Assembly: GCF_028882255.1 (NCBI RefSeq)
Contig: NZ_JARBUY010000001.1
Coordinates: 1,350,182 to 1,414,181 of the forward strand
DNA length: 64,000 nucleotides
DNA from: Maribacter polysaccharolyticus
Lineage (GTDB): Bacteria; Bacteroidota; Bacteroidia; Flavobacteriales; Flavobacteriaceae
Reading direction: 5' to 3'
Of this stretch, positions 45,904-55,652 are shown piece by piece; position 1 is the stretch's first letter, and the number at the start of each line of letters is the position of its first letter. The notes beneath the pieces are model-generated. The model saw only the letters and a list, made by a program, of their open reading frames with translations. It was not told the origin of the DNA and made no database searches. A program made the position numbers and the translations under genes.

Positions 45904-46776
45904 ATGCTAAAACAGAAACCTACTTTTGAAGTCATTGAACCTAATTTTGGACATTCATATACGTACCAAAAATTCGATGCCAACACGAACAATAAAAACA
46001 ATAAATGGCACTATCATCCCGAAATTGAACTGGTATACGTCAATGGAGGAGCCGGTAAAAGGCAAATTGGCAGCAACCTATCTTATTATACCAACGGTAC
46101 CCTAATACTTGTACCCAGTAATTTACCCCATTGCGGATTTACCGATACCTTAACCGGGAATAGGAGCGAGACCGTAATACAAATGAAAACGGATTTCCTG
46201 GGGGAGAATTTTTTCCTTATTCCTGAAATGGCGAAAATCCAAAACCTTTTTGAAATGGCCAAAGGCGGTATTGTTTTCTTTGGAGAGACCAAACAAAGGC
46301 TGGGCAAGAAAATGGAAGCCCTTGAGCATCTGTCGAATTTTGAACGTTTATTGGCCATATTGGATATCCTCCACGGATTGGGAACAACGGAAGAATTCAG
46401 GATATTGAATGCCCATGGTTATTCGTTGGAAGCGGATACAAAAGACAATGATCGTATCAATATCGTCTTTAACCATGTGAAGAATAATTTCAAGGACGAA
46501 ATAACCTTACAGGAAATTTCGGATATGGTAAGTATGACCATACCTTCGTTCTGCCGGTATTTTAAAAAGATAACCAATAAGACCTTTGTACAATTCGTCA
46601 ATGAATATCGATTGGTACATGCCTCGAAATTATTGGCGGAACAACCTATGAGCATTACTGAGGTCTGTTTCGAATGCGGGTTCAACAATTTCTCACATTT
46701 CAACAAATCATTCAAGGCCTTTACGGGGCAAAATCCGTCAGCGTATAGAAATCAATTGAAAACGGTTTTTCAATAA
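45904..46776 (+). CDS. AraC-family transcriptional regulator
   Basis: A 290-residue regulator. The N-terminal cupin-like sensor (about 20-100: KWHYHPEIELVYVNGGAGKRQIG, LVPSNLPHCGF) is of the histidine-containing type that often binds small ligands. The C-terminal double helix-turn-helix (about 190-285: ITLQEISDMVSMTIPSFCRYFKKITNKTFVQFVNEYRL, MSITEVCFECGFNNFSHFNKSFKAFTGQNP) is the AraC/XylS DNA-binding domain. It is divergent from paralog 3 and followed by the AlkB gene 9 nt later, so it could control either. Confidence 0.95.
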   Translation: MLKQKPTFEVIEPNFGHSYTYQKFDANTNNKNNKWHYHPEIELVYVNGGAGKRQIGSNLSYYTNGTLILVPSNLPHCGFTDTLTGNRSETVIQMKTDFLGENFFLIPEMAKIQNLFEMAKGGIVFFGETKQRLGKKMEALEHLSNFERLLAILDILHGLGTTEEFRILNAHGYSLEADTKDNDRINIVFNHVKNNFKDEITLQEISDMVSMTIPSFCRYFKKITNKTFVQFVNEYRLVHASKLLAEQPMSITEVCFECGFNNFSHFNKSFKAFTGQNPSAYRNQLKTVFQ

Positions 46777-46785
46777 GATCGGGAA

Positions 46786-47364
46786 ATGGTATCATTACGG
46801 CTCATTGATAGTGATATTAGGTATTATCCAGGATTTATCGATGCACCAAAAGCAAATGGTTATTTTGATCGTTTACGAAATTCGGTCCCTTGGCGGCAAG
46901 ATGAAATCAAGGTATTCGGAAAGATATACCCACAACCCAGATTAACGGCATTCTATGGTTGTGGGACAAAAACCTATTCGTATTCCAATATCACCATGAC
47001 ACCCAATCCTTTCACAAAGGAACTATTGGAAATAAAGGCTTTACTTCAACAAATCGTAGGTGTAGAATTCAATGCCTGTCTCTTAAACCTATATAGAAAT
47101 GGTAAGGATAGTAATGGTTGGCATTCCGATGATGAAAAAGAACTTGGAAAGGATCCGGTCATAGCTTCAATAAGTTTGGGACAAGATCGATTTTTCCATT
47201 TACGGCACAAGAAGAACAAACATCTAAAACATAAGTTGTTATTGGAGCATGGCAGTTTATTACTTATGGGAGGCCAAACACAGCACTATTGGCACCATCA
47301 ATTGCCCAAAACGGCAAAACCCATTAAGGAACGTATAAACCTTACCTTTCGGTCCTTGAAATAA
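46786..47364 (+). CDS. AlkB-type Fe(II)/2-oxoglutarate dioxygenase
   Basis: A 192-residue DNA/RNA demethylase-type oxygenase. The iron ligands are HxD in GWHSDDEKELG (His113, Asp115) and a late His (about 171, in HHQLPKT); the 2-oxoglutarate arginines are Arg183 and Arg189 in RINLTFRS. FYGCGTKTYSYS is the substrate lid. Members repair alkylated bases. It begins 9 nt after the AraC gene, hinting at regulated co-expression in an adaptive response, though that link is inferred. Confidence 0.92.
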   Translation: MVSLRLIDSDIRYYPGFIDAPKANGYFDRLRNSVPWRQDEIKVFGKIYPQPRLTAFYGCGTKTYSYSNITMTPNPFTKELLEIKALLQQIVGVEFNACLLNLYRNGKDSNGWHSDDEKELGKDPVIASISLGQDRFFHLRHKKNKHLKHKLLLEHGSLLLMGGQTQHYWHHQLPKTAKPIKERINLTFRSLK

Positions 47365-47400
47365 AAAAAACCGGTTACGTACCCGTTACCGGTTTTTTTT
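47365..47400 (+). terminator. Terminator after the AlkB gene
   Basis: AACCGGTTACG and CGTTACCGGTT pair with one T-T mismatch, flanked by runs of A and T. It lies right after the stop codon. Confidence 0.8.
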
Positions 47401-47587
47401 ATACCCTTTGACTCCTAGTCAAGCACTGCCTTTAGCGGACGGGTCACTGCACTAATGTCCTCATGCGTAACTACACTTATAGAACGTCAAATGGTATGCC
47501 AAGGTATTATTTTTCGACAAAATTCCTTTTTTAAAGGTTGTAGGGTTCAAATAATCCCCACATAATAAGGCTCCCTTTCCAACGGGA

Positions 47588-48361
47588 TCATTTAAAAATC
47601 CCATTCAACATTCGGGCCAGTCGCAGCCCCCCTTTTTGGAGTTGTGTCTCAACCGTTGCCCACCATATATAACTATACTGGTAGGAAAGTTTTTGACCAA
47701 CCTCAACAGAATCATAGAGCCTGTCGGCAATTAACTGGGATTCCTTGACCCAATCCAGAAGGGTGCCTTGCTGGATATCCTTTATTTCCTTTTTATCCAA
47801 TTTAGGTAGGGAACTGGACAGTTCGGTAAAACTCATCCCATAATCGTCGATCATATTTGAATCCCACACCCGGTGTAAATTGGTTCCCCGCCCAAACCAT
47901 TGCAGTTGAATATCGTTACCTCCTTTGTCCTCTACCCTACCGACATGCATGGGTTGGTGTAGATCGCCTATCAGATGAACCAACATTTTTAGATAAAAGA
48001 CCCTATCCTCCTTGGGGTTATCTTCGTTTTGGATGATGTCAAGGCATTTTTGAACACCCACTACCAAATCTCCGTATTTACCGGGTTCAATATCCTTATA
48101 ATCCTTACCCGGGGGAATATTCACATAATGCCACGCACTGAATTCCTTATACTTCCTGTCTGCCTTAATTTCATCCGCAAAATTTGAAACAGACGCAAGG
48201 CTTTGTCCATCCAACAATTTAAAAATGGCACGTTTCGCCTTACCTGAAAGTTCCTCCTGTGCGATTTCCCCAATTACCCTATGACCTGTTTTGGACCAAA
48301 ATGGGGCATTACCGAAAGAAATTTGGGCAGTTAACAAAAGAAGGAAGGCTATTTTTTTCAT
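47588..48361 (-). CDS. S1/P1-type nuclease
   Basis: A 257-residue secreted zinc nuclease. The signal peptide is cut near SFGNAP; the mature chain starts FWSKTGHRVIGEIA with Trp22 and His27, part of the trinuclear zinc site. Other zinc segments are FADEIKADRKYKEFSAWHYVN, HLIGDLHQPMHVG and HRVWDSNMID. Such enzymes cut single-stranded DNA and RNA and act in scavenging of phosphate and nucleosides. It is divergent from the PBP gene. Confidence 0.95.
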   Translation of the reverse strand: MKKIAFLLLLTAQISFGNAPFWSKTGHRVIGEIAQEELSGKAKRAIFKLLDGQSLASVSNFADEIKADRKYKEFSAWHYVNIPPGKDYKDIEPGKYGDLVVGVQKCLDIIQNEDNPKEDRVFYLKMLVHLIGDLHQPMHVGRVEDKGGNDIQLQWFGRGTNLHRVWDSNMIDDYGMSFTELSSSLPKLDKKEIKDIQQGTLLDWVKESQLIADRLYDSVEVGQKLSYQYSYIWWATVETQLQKGGLRLARMLNGIFK

Positions 48362-48471
48362 TGTCTTTGTTTGGCTTAAAATTAGAAAAAGCTTTTTAAT
48401 CTATTGTTAACCCTTGGCCGATTTTAAATTTTTAGTTTGATATTGCACCCCAAAAATCCAACGATTTTATT

Positions 48472-50715
48472 TTGAGAAAAAGAAAACATGTTTTTATCAA
48501 GCTTCTGCTAAAATTATCATTGGCAACACTGGTAATGATTTTTGCGTTCCTATTAAGTGTCCGCATGGGATTCTGGGGCCAATTACCAAGTAACCAAGAA
48601 CTTTCCACCTTACATTACAACAGAGCTTCCGAAGTTTATTCGGCCGATAGCGTGTTGATCGGCAAATATTATTTGAACGACCAACAACCTATTCCCTTTG
48701 AGGATATTCCCGAACAGGTCAAAAATGCCTTGATCGCTATTGAAGATGAGCGTTTTTATGAACATTCGGGCATCGATTACCGAAGCCTTATGCGGGTAGC
48801 GGTAAAAACGATAGCAATGCAAGACCAATCCTCAGGAGGTGGCAGTACGCTAACCCAGCAATTGGCCAAAAACCTTTATCCCAGGAAAGAACGCAATAAC
48901 ACCAACCTTGTTGTGGACAAGGTTAAGGAAATGATAATCGCCAAGCGATTGGAAAACCTGTTCACCAAAGATGAGATACTTGTCCATTACTTAAACACCG
49001 TCTCCTTTGGAGGCAATACCTTTGGTATTGAAAGTGCTGCACTCAAGTTTTTCAATACACCTACCCGCCAACTTACCGTTGAAGAAACCGCAACCCTCAT
49101 TGGAATGCTAAAAGCCACCCATAGTTATAATCCTAGATTATTCCCTAAAAAGAGTATTGCAAGAAGGAATCTAGTATTGGCCTCAATGGTTAAGAATGGT
49201 TTTCTCGATTCAATTGAAAAAGATAGCCTTTTGGCCCTACCCTTGAATTTGGATTATCGGGAATTCGATCATGACATGGGTTTAGCCCCCTATTTTAGGG
49301 AGGAAGTACGAAAAAAAATGAGAAATTGGTGTCAACTTGAAAATGAACGTGGTGCCAATTACAATCTGTATACCTCAGGTTTGAAAATTTATACCACCTT
49401 GGATTCCAAAATGCAGGCATTGGCAGAAGAAACCATGGCAGAACACATGGCCTCCCTTCAAAAAAGATTAGAACAGAGTTATGGTAAAAATGCCCCCTGG
49501 TTAAAGAATAAAGACTTGATCCATAAAATGGTGAAGAGAACGCCGGCTTACCAAAAACTCAAGAAACTCGGATGGGACGAATCCAGAATAATGGATTCGC
49601 TCAAGATAAAGAAATCGATGAATCTAGGTGATTGGACGGGAGAAAAAACCGTAAAGGCCAGTACGATCGATAGCGTACAACATTATATGAAATTTCTCAA
49701 TACCGGTTCATTATCGGTCGACCCCAATACAGGAGCCGTAAAAACATGGATAGGCGGCATCGATTACAGGCATTTCAAATATGATCATATAGCACATAGC
49801 AAACGGCAGGTAGGTTCTACTTTCAAACCCATCGTGTATACGGCCGCCCTTGAAAAAGGGCTATCGCCATGCACCTATTTTTCTGCCGAGGAAGTTGCCT
49901 ATGAGAACTTAAAGGGTTGGTCCCCCAGTAACTCTGGGGAAAAGGATGAGGCTTACCTCAACTATTCCATGGAGATGGCCTTGAGCCATTCGGTGAATAC
50001 GGTGGCCGTAAAGGTTTTGGAAAAATCCGGTATCAATAGCGTCATCGAACAGGCCAAAAAAATGGGGATAGCATCCGAACTCCCCCGTCAGCCCTCTTTG
50101 GCCTTGGGTACTGGGGAACTTTATGTTACCGAATTGTCCCAGGCCTACACCAGTTATGTAAACGATGGCGTGGCCGTGGCACCTTTCTTTATCGAAACCA
50201 TAACAAACCAAAACGATTCCATTTTGGCCCATTTTACCCCAAAAAAGACAAAAAACCGTGCTTTTTCTAAAGAAACAGGAGAGATAATGCTAGAAATGAT
50301 GAAGTCTACGATTGATCAAGGTACTGCCTCGCGTATACGTACGACCTACAACTTAAAAAATGAAATTGCGGGTAAAACGGGTACGACCCAAAATAACAAG
50401 GACGCTTGGTTCGTTGCCATAACGCCCAAACTGGTACATGTGAGTTGGGTAGGCCTTGACAATCATGAAATTGGATTCAAAAATACAAGCCTAGGCCAAG
50501 GGGCAAATGCCGCCCTTCCCCTATTCGCCATTTGGTATCAAAAACTGAATGCCCGATCAAAGTACAATCGGATTACCCAAGCCAGGTTTCCGAAAACCGA
50601 CAGCTCCGTACTGGAATTATTGGATTGTGAACCGATAAAACGGGATGGATTTTTCAAACGCCTTTTTAAGAATCCAAATAAAAAGCGAGTCAAAAAATTT
50701 AGGACTAAAGAATAA
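48472..50715 (+). CDS. Bifunctional penicillin-binding protein 1A (class A)
   Basis: A 747-residue inner-membrane peptidoglycan synthase. One N-terminal membrane helix (about 8-30); glycosyltransferase 51 domain with Glu91 in IEDERFYEHSG and GGSTLTQQLAKNLYP; transpeptidase domain with Ser449-x-x-Lys452 (GSTFK), SHSVN and Lys635-Thr-Gly (GKTGTT). The C-tail is Lys/Arg-rich. Start is a TTG at 48472; there is no suitable ATG near. It is divergent from the S1/P1 nuclease gene. Substrate and role are the usual cell-wall synthesis. Confidence 0.95.
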   Translation: MRKRKHVFIKLLLKLSLATLVMIFAFLLSVRMGFWGQLPSNQELSTLHYNRASEVYSADSVLIGKYYLNDQQPIPFEDIPEQVKNALIAIEDERFYEHSGIDYRSLMRVAVKTIAMQDQSSGGGSTLTQQLAKNLYPRKERNNTNLVVDKVKEMIIAKRLENLFTKDEILVHYLNTVSFGGNTFGIESAALKFFNTPTRQLTVEETATLIGMLKATHSYNPRLFPKKSIARRNLVLASMVKNGFLDSIEKDSLLALPLNLDYREFDHDMGLAPYFREEVRKKMRNWCQLENERGANYNLYTSGLKIYTTLDSKMQALAEETMAEHMASLQKRLEQSYGKNAPWLKNKDLIHKMVKRTPAYQKLKKLGWDESRIMDSLKIKKSMNLGDWTGEKTVKASTIDSVQHYMKFLNTGSLSVDPNTGAVKTWIGGIDYRHFKYDHIAHSKRQVGSTFKPIVYTAALEKGLSPCTYFSAEEVAYENLKGWSPSNSGEKDEAYLNYSMEMALSHSVNTVAVKVLEKSGINSVIEQAKKMGIASELPRQPSLALGTGELYVTELSQAYTSYVNDGVAVAPFFIETITNQNDSILAHFTPKKTKNRAFSKETGEIMLEMMKSTIDQGTASRIRTTYNLKNEIAGKTGTTQNNKDAWFVAITPKLVHVSWVGLDNHEIGFKNTSLGQGANAALPLFAIWYQKLNARSKYNRITQARFPKTDSSVLELLDCEPIKRDGFFKRLFKNPNKKRVKKFRTKE

Positions 50716-50807
50716 ATCAAAGGGTTTGTGCGATAAAAAAGTCAGGATATTAATTTATTTTCATATATTTATGATATCATTTTAATATCACTAAAAAACA
50801 ATAGATC

Positions 50808-51668
50808 ATGGCACAAGAGAAAAACGCTACCCCGATAAATGGCTATATCATACTGGTAATCTTTGTTGTTTTATTCTTTGGAGGGCTCCTCGTGTTAATA
50901 CAGGCCCCGAACATTTCCGCTGTTGTAGCCCTTGTCATTGCATTACTGATGGTCCCTGGTTTTGTATTGGTCAACCCAAATAGTTCAAGGGTCCTGCTTT
51001 TATTCGGCAAATATGTGGGGACCATAAAAAGCAATGGTCTTTTTTGGGTAAACCCCCTTTATTCAAAGAAAAAGATTTCATTGCGTGCCAGCAATTTCGA
51101 TAGCGAACGCTTAAAGGTAAATGACAAATTGGGCAACCCGGTAATGATCAGTACCATCTTGGTTTGGCGGGTGACCGACACCTATAAAGCCGCTTTTGAT
51201 GTTGATGACTATAAAAATTTCGTTAGGGTACAGACCGATGCAGCCGTTCGTAAATTGGCCAGTATGTACCCCTATGATAATTTTGCCGATGATGGCCATG
51301 ATGAGGACATTACCTTACGGTCCAGTGTCAATGAAGTGAGCTTAACATTGGAAAAAGAACTGCAAGAGCGATTGTCGATGGCCGGAATCGAAGTTATGGA
51401 AGCACGTATCGGATATCTGGCCTATGCACAGGAAATCGCAAACGCCATGCTAAAACGACAACAAGCCACTGCGATTGTCGCAGCACGTCATAAAATCGTG
51501 GAAGGTGCCGTAAGTATGGTTGAAATGGCCTTGGCAGAATTAGGCAAAAAAGAATTGGTAGATTTGGATGAGGAACGAAAAGCCGCTATGGTAAGTAACT
51601 TAATGGTCGTACTCTGTTCGGACAAAGATGCTTCACCCATAGTCAATGCAGGAACATTAAACCATTAA
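50808..51668 (+). CDS. SPFH/band-7 domain membrane protein
   Basis: A 286-residue protein. Two hydrophobic segments near the N-terminus (about 14-31 and 37-53) anchor it; the SPFH domain follows (PNSSRVLLLFGKYVGTIKSNGLFWVNPL, LGNPVMISTILVWRVTDTYKAAFDVDDY, DAAVRKLASMYP), then a helical flotillin-like tail (AQEIANAMLKRQQATAIVAARHKIVEGAV). Members form membrane assemblies. It is the first gene of a three-gene operon with the 167-residue protein and a ribbon-helix-helix protein, 3 nt and then 4-nt overlap apart. Confidence 0.93.
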   Translation: MAQEKNATPINGYIILVIFVVLFFGGLLVLIQAPNISAVVALVIALLMVPGFVLVNPNSSRVLLLFGKYVGTIKSNGLFWVNPLYSKKKISLRASNFDSERLKVNDKLGNPVMISTILVWRVTDTYKAAFDVDDYKNFVRVQTDAAVRKLASMYPYDNFADDGHDEDITLRSSVNEVSLTLEKELQERLSMAGIEVMEARIGYLAYAQEIANAMLKRQQATAIVAARHKIVEGAVSMVEMALAELGKKELVDLDEERKAAMVSNLMVVLCSDKDASPIVNAGTLNH

Positions 51669-51671
51669 AAA

Positions 51672-52175
51672 ATGAGGGTATTCAATGAAACACAACGCTT
51701 CAACCAATGGTGGCTGCAATTGATCCATATAGCCTCAATAATATTTCTTATCTACGCCATTTATCACTGGTATTTCAAGAATGAAGCGGTAGGCAATGTA
51801 GCTGCCGGTGATTCGGTGGGACAATTGATCGTCATTCTATCCGTTTTACCTCTTTTGCTGGTATTCTATTTTTTAAAATTACATACGGAAATAGATGAAA
51901 ATGGCATCAAATACCAATTCTCACCCTTCCATTTCACTCCCAAAAAAATAACCTGGGATGAAATCCAGCATTGTCATGTCAGAACCTATAACCCGATTTT
52001 GGAATATGGTGGATGGGGATACCGAACTTCGATAGGAAAAGGGAAAGCGTACAATGTCAAAGGAGACAAAGGCATACAAATTGAACTCAAAACAGGTAAA
52101 AAACTATTGCTGGGAACCCAAATGGAAACCGAAGCAAATCAAATAATCGCCAGGTATTTTAAAAGAGGATCATGA
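51672..52175 (+). CDS. Membrane protein with PH-like cytosolic domain
   Basis: A 167-residue protein, not assigned to a named family. Two membrane helices (about 17-35 and 50-66) precede a soluble part (about 70-165: TEIDENGIKYQFSPFHF, KKITWDEIQHCHVRTYNP, GIQIELKTGKKLLLGTQ) that resembles a bacterial PH-like (bPH) fold. It starts 3 nt after the SPFH gene and its stop overlaps the next start (ATGA). The role is unknown; a membrane partner of the SPFH protein is a reasonable guess. Confidence 0.75.
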   Translation: MRVFNETQRFNQWWLQLIHIASIIFLIYAIYHWYFKNEAVGNVAAGDSVGQLIVILSVLPLLLVFYFLKLHTEIDENGIKYQFSPFHFTPKKITWDEIQHCHVRTYNPILEYGGWGYRTSIGKGKAYNVKGDKGIQIELKTGKKLLLGTQMETEANQIIARYFKRGS

Positions 52176-52336
52176 GCAAGAAAAAAGGCTTTGCGTTACG
52201 GTTGAATGAAGAAATGCTAAAAGCAATCGAGAAATGGGCTGCCGACGAATTCCGTAGTACCAACGGACAAATAGAATGGATGCTCATGAAAAGTCTAAAA
52301 GAAGCCAATCGTGAGCCTAAAAAGAAAAACGGATAG
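52172..52336 (+). CDS. 54-residue ribbon-helix-helix (Arc-like) DNA-binding protein
   Basis: A small gene joined to the previous one by ATGA. The protein reads MSKKKGFALRLNEEMLKAIE, then KWAADEFRSTNGQIEWMLMK and a Lys-rich tail. FALRLNEEMLKAIEKWA is the beta strand and first helix of an Arc/MetJ-type fold; STNGQIEWMLMKSL is the second helix. Such dimers bind operators. It may autoregulate the SPFH operon. Short genes like this are easily missed by length filters. Confidence 0.8.
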   Translation: MSKKKGFALRLNEEMLKAIEKWAADEFRSTNGQIEWMLMKSLKEANREPKKKNG

Positions 52337-52572
52337 CTTTCCCAATCGGTTTTTAATCCTAAATTCCTTCGAAAGATACGGCTTTCATTCGGGGCAACGA
52401 AAAAGGGGACTTAAGACCTTTTTGAAGCTATCCTCCGACTCTTGACGTCAACCTTTTTATGAAATCGACAATAAACAAGGATGTTTATTAAGTTTTAACA
52501 CTTCTATTTATATTGCCATAAAAATATCCATCATTCTATAGGTATTTGCCGTTACTTTCGGCATTTATATCC

Positions 52573-52580
52573 TAAATTTG
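52573..52580 (+). promoter_or_regulatory. -7 box for the DUF5916 gene
   Basis: TAAATTTG matches TAnnTTTG exactly, 28 nt before the ATG at 52609; TTTG at 52545-52548 is a possible -33 with a 24-nt spacer. Start near 52587 is predicted. The stretch 52337-52572 has no gene. Confidence 0.45.
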
Positions 52581-52608
52581 AATACCAAGCCAGCTAAACC
52601 AACTTTCC

Positions 52609-54813
52609 ATGTTAAAATACGCAAGTGTTCTAGCGCTTTTATGTTCCTCTTTATTACTTAACGCCCAATCGCGCCCAAAGAAATTCACCGTAAAGACCAT
52701 TCCCAAGGAAACGACCATAACCCCGGATGGCATCCTTGATGAAGCTGTTTGGAAAAAGGCTGAAAGTGCCCTTGATTTTTGGCAATATTTTCCTTCAGAC
52801 TCCATCTTGGCCACCAAACAGACCGACATCAAGATGCTCTTTGATGACGAAAATCTATATATCGGTGTTACCGTTTATACTTTGGGGAAAGATTTCCGTG
52901 TCGAGTCCCTAAAAAGGGACTTTAGGGCAGGAAACAGCGATAATATAACCTTGTTGTTCGATACGTTCAACGATGGTGCAAATGCCTTTTTATTCGGTAT
53001 AAATCCTTATGGGGTGCGAAGGGAAGGTTTGGTTTCAGGCGGTGGCAATGACCTTACAGGTTTTACGATTTCCTGGGATACCAAATGGAAAGGGGATTCG
53101 AAAAGATATGAAGATCGCTACACTTCCGAATTGATCATTCCCCTTACGGCTTTTAAGTTCAAAGAAGGGGAAACCAAATGGCGTTTCAATTGTTATCGTT
53201 TTGACACCCAATCAAACGAAAACAGTACCTGGATGAACATCCCCCAAAATCAAAACATCTACGGCCTAACTTTTATGGGGGATATGCTTTTTGAAAGACC
53301 CTTGGGAAAATCGAGGAGTCCATTGGCGATCATACCTTATGTAAATACCATTTCCCAAAACGATTTCGAAAACGACGAAAAACTCAATAATATAAAAGTA
53401 GGCGGGGATGCCAAATTCGCTATCGGTAATAGTATGAATTTGGATATTACCGTGAATCCCGATTTTTCCCAGGTCGAAGTGGATGACCAAGTGACCAACC
53501 TCACTCGATTTGAAATTTCCCTTCCTGAAAAAAGACAGTTCTTTATCGACAATAGTGATCTTTTTTCAAGTTTTGGGGATACCAGCCAAGAAAATCCGTT
53601 TTTTTCGAGAAGGATCGGTATCGCTACCGATACAGCCGACAATTCCATTGAAAACAAGATCATAGGAGGGGTACGATTAAGTGGTAAGCTGAACAAAGGC
53701 TTACGACTTGGGTTTTTGGACATACAGACCGAAGCAGATGAGGAAAACCAAATCGCATCGAACAACAACCTGATGCTGGCCCTTCAACAACGTGTATTCG
53801 GACGATCCAATGTCAGTATGTTCCTCATTAACAGGCAAACTTTCAAGAATTATGACTTTCAGGAAGATGAGGACAGGTATAACCGCGTTCTCGGTATTGA
53901 TTATGATCTTATTTCAAAAGGAAATAGGTGGAATGGCAAATTCTTCGTACATAAATCCTTTGCGCATAACAGCGGTGGCAAAGATAATTCTGCCGGAACA
54001 AAATTGGATTATAATTCAAGATATTATAACACCTTTTCAAAATTGGTGTATGTAGGGGAAGACTATAGATCTGACCTGGGTTACATTCGTAGAACCGATA
54101 TATTAAAGGGCTACGTGGGCTTTGAAAAGGTCTTTTGGCCCAAAAAAGGCATCATCAATTCCCATAGTTTTCAATTCTTCCCCGTATTTATATGGAGTCC
54201 AAGTATGGACTTACAAAATACCGATTATAAGTTTCAAGGTGAATGGGAAGCCAAATTTGTCGATTCTTCCAACTTCAATCTGACTCTAAAAAACGAATAC
54301 ACCTTTTTGACCGATGAGTTCGAACCTACCGGAAAGGACGATGCAATAGCCTTACCCGAAAATGTTGGCTATCATTACAACAATATCCAATTGGAATATT
54401 CTTCCGATAGCAGAAAGCTTTTTTCCTATAAGATGGAAACCACATTGGGAAATTTCTATAACGGCAGACGTTATGCGTTCCAAAGTACCATGACATACCG
54501 TATACAACCCAAAGTCTATATTTCAATGCTTGTTGATTACAATAAGATCAAACTGCCACAGCCCTATGCCAGTGCCGATTTATGGTTGCTCAGTCAGAAC
54601 ATCAATATCACTTTCAACAAATCGCTGTTTTGGTCTACCTTGGTACAATATAGTACGCAACAGGATAATTTTGGACTCAATTCAAGATTACAATGGAGGT
54701 TCGCCCCACTATCAGATTTATATTTAGTGTATAATGATAACTATTTTGTCAATACTTTTGCACCCAGAATACGAACTATAAACCTGAAATTTACATACTG
54801 GCTAAATATATAG
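52609..54813 (+). CDS. DUF5916 outer-membrane-like protein with CBM9-type domain
   Basis: A 734-residue protein with a signal peptide cut after LLLNAQS. The N-terminal part (about 25-210: ITPDGILDEAVWKKAESALDFWQYFPSDSILATKQTDIKMLFDDENLYIGVTVYT, FDTFNDGANAFLFGINPYG) is a carbohydrate-binding module 9-like domain; the rest (about 230-734) matches DUF5916, likely an outer-membrane beta barrel with alternating hydrophobic strands. Many homologues sit in polysaccharide loci, but none is evident here. It precedes the HAD gene by 1 nt. Confidence 0.88.
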   Translation: MLKYASVLALLCSSLLLNAQSRPKKFTVKTIPKETTITPDGILDEAVWKKAESALDFWQYFPSDSILATKQTDIKMLFDDENLYIGVTVYTLGKDFRVESLKRDFRAGNSDNITLLFDTFNDGANAFLFGINPYGVRREGLVSGGGNDLTGFTISWDTKWKGDSKRYEDRYTSELIIPLTAFKFKEGETKWRFNCYRFDTQSNENSTWMNIPQNQNIYGLTFMGDMLFERPLGKSRSPLAIIPYVNTISQNDFENDEKLNNIKVGGDAKFAIGNSMNLDITVNPDFSQVEVDDQVTNLTRFEISLPEKRQFFIDNSDLFSSFGDTSQENPFFSRRIGIATDTADNSIENKIIGGVRLSGKLNKGLRLGFLDIQTEADEENQIASNNNLMLALQQRVFGRSNVSMFLINRQTFKNYDFQEDEDRYNRVLGIDYDLISKGNRWNGKFFVHKSFAHNSGGKDNSAGTKLDYNSRYYNTFSKLVYVGEDYRSDLGYIRRTDILKGYVGFEKVFWPKKGIINSHSFQFFPVFIWSPSMDLQNTDYKFQGEWEAKFVDSSNFNLTLKNEYTFLTDEFEPTGKDDAIALPENVGYHYNNIQLEYSSDSRKLFSYKMETTLGNFYNGRRYAFQSTMTYRIQPKVYISMLVDYNKIKLPQPYASADLWLLSQNINITFNKSLFWSTLVQYSTQQDNFGLNSRLQWRFAPLSDLYLVYNDNYFVNTFAPRIRTINLKFTYWLNI

Positions 54814-54814
54814 C

Positions 54815-55618
54815 ATGAACCATAAAATCTTATGTTCCGATTTGGATGGCACCTTATTGTCTACCAAAAGTGATGTTTCCCCTTTTACGATTTCCGAAAT
54901 ACATCGAATAAAACCTAGTACGAAAATAATACTGGTATCGGCCAGAATGCCCAAATCCATGCGATACATACAGGAAAGCCTAGGTATCGTGGATGAACCT
55001 ATCATATGTTATAATGGTGCCTTGGTACTCGATGGCCTTGAAGAAATACACTCCTCAATCATTCCTATGGAGACTTTGGAATCGTTATACCACCTGAGCA
55101 ACGATCATGACATTAAACTTGGCCTCTATTTCAAGGATGAATGGTACGTAGAAGAAAACTCGGAACGGGTAACCAAGGAAATCAACAATACCAAGACCAC
55201 TCCTGTATATCAAAAAAACGCGGAAACCCTTACCGATTGGGAAAAAAGGGATATCGGTGCCCATAAAATAATGCTTATGGGTACTTATGAAACCATTGAA
55301 CGCATACAACCGAAATTAGTGTCCTCCTATTCCAATATTTTGAACATTTATCGTTCTAACGATACGTTGATCGAGCTCAGTCCAAAAGACGTCTCCAAAC
55401 TATCGGCCATAGAACTGTTGATCGAAAACCGCTATTCGCTTAAAGACATCATTGCCTTTGGGGACAATTACAATGATGCCGAAATGTTAAGGCTTGCAGG
55501 TTGCGGCGTGGCCATGGGCAATGCCCGTAAAGAGGTGAAAAAAATAGCGGACCATATCACAATGGAGAATACAGAGGACGGCGTAGCCCATTTTTTAAAG
55601 CAACATTTTAAGATTTAA
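54815..55618 (+). CDS. Cof-type HAD-IIB family hydrolase
   Basis: A 267-residue phosphatase of the haloacid dehalogenase superfamily. Motif I is CSDLDGTLLS (Asp9, Asp11); the cap domain lies between; motif IV is the late IAFGDNYNDAEMLRLAGCGVAMGNA. Cof-type members dephosphorylate sugar phosphates, flavins or other small molecules; the substrate is not predictable. It follows DUF5916 by one base. Confidence 0.93.
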   Translation: MNHKILCSDLDGTLLSTKSDVSPFTISEIHRIKPSTKIILVSARMPKSMRYIQESLGIVDEPIICYNGALVLDGLEEIHSSIIPMETLESLYHLSNDHDIKLGLYFKDEWYVEENSERVTKEINNTKTTPVYQKNAETLTDWEKRDIGAHKIMLMGTYETIERIQPKLVSSYSNILNIYRSNDTLIELSPKDVSKLSAIELLIENRYSLKDIIAFGDNYNDAEMLRLAGCGVAMGNARKEVKKIADHITMENTEDGVAHFLKQHFKI

Positions 55619-55619
55619 C

Positions 55620-55627
55620 TATATTTG
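55620..55627 (+). promoter_or_regulatory. -7 box for the DUF819 gene
   Basis: TATATTTG matches TAnnTTTG exactly, 25 nt before the ATG at 55653, just past the HAD stop codon. No clear -33. Confidence 0.42.
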
Positions 55628-55652
55628 AACCTAACATCCCAATCCAGCTACA

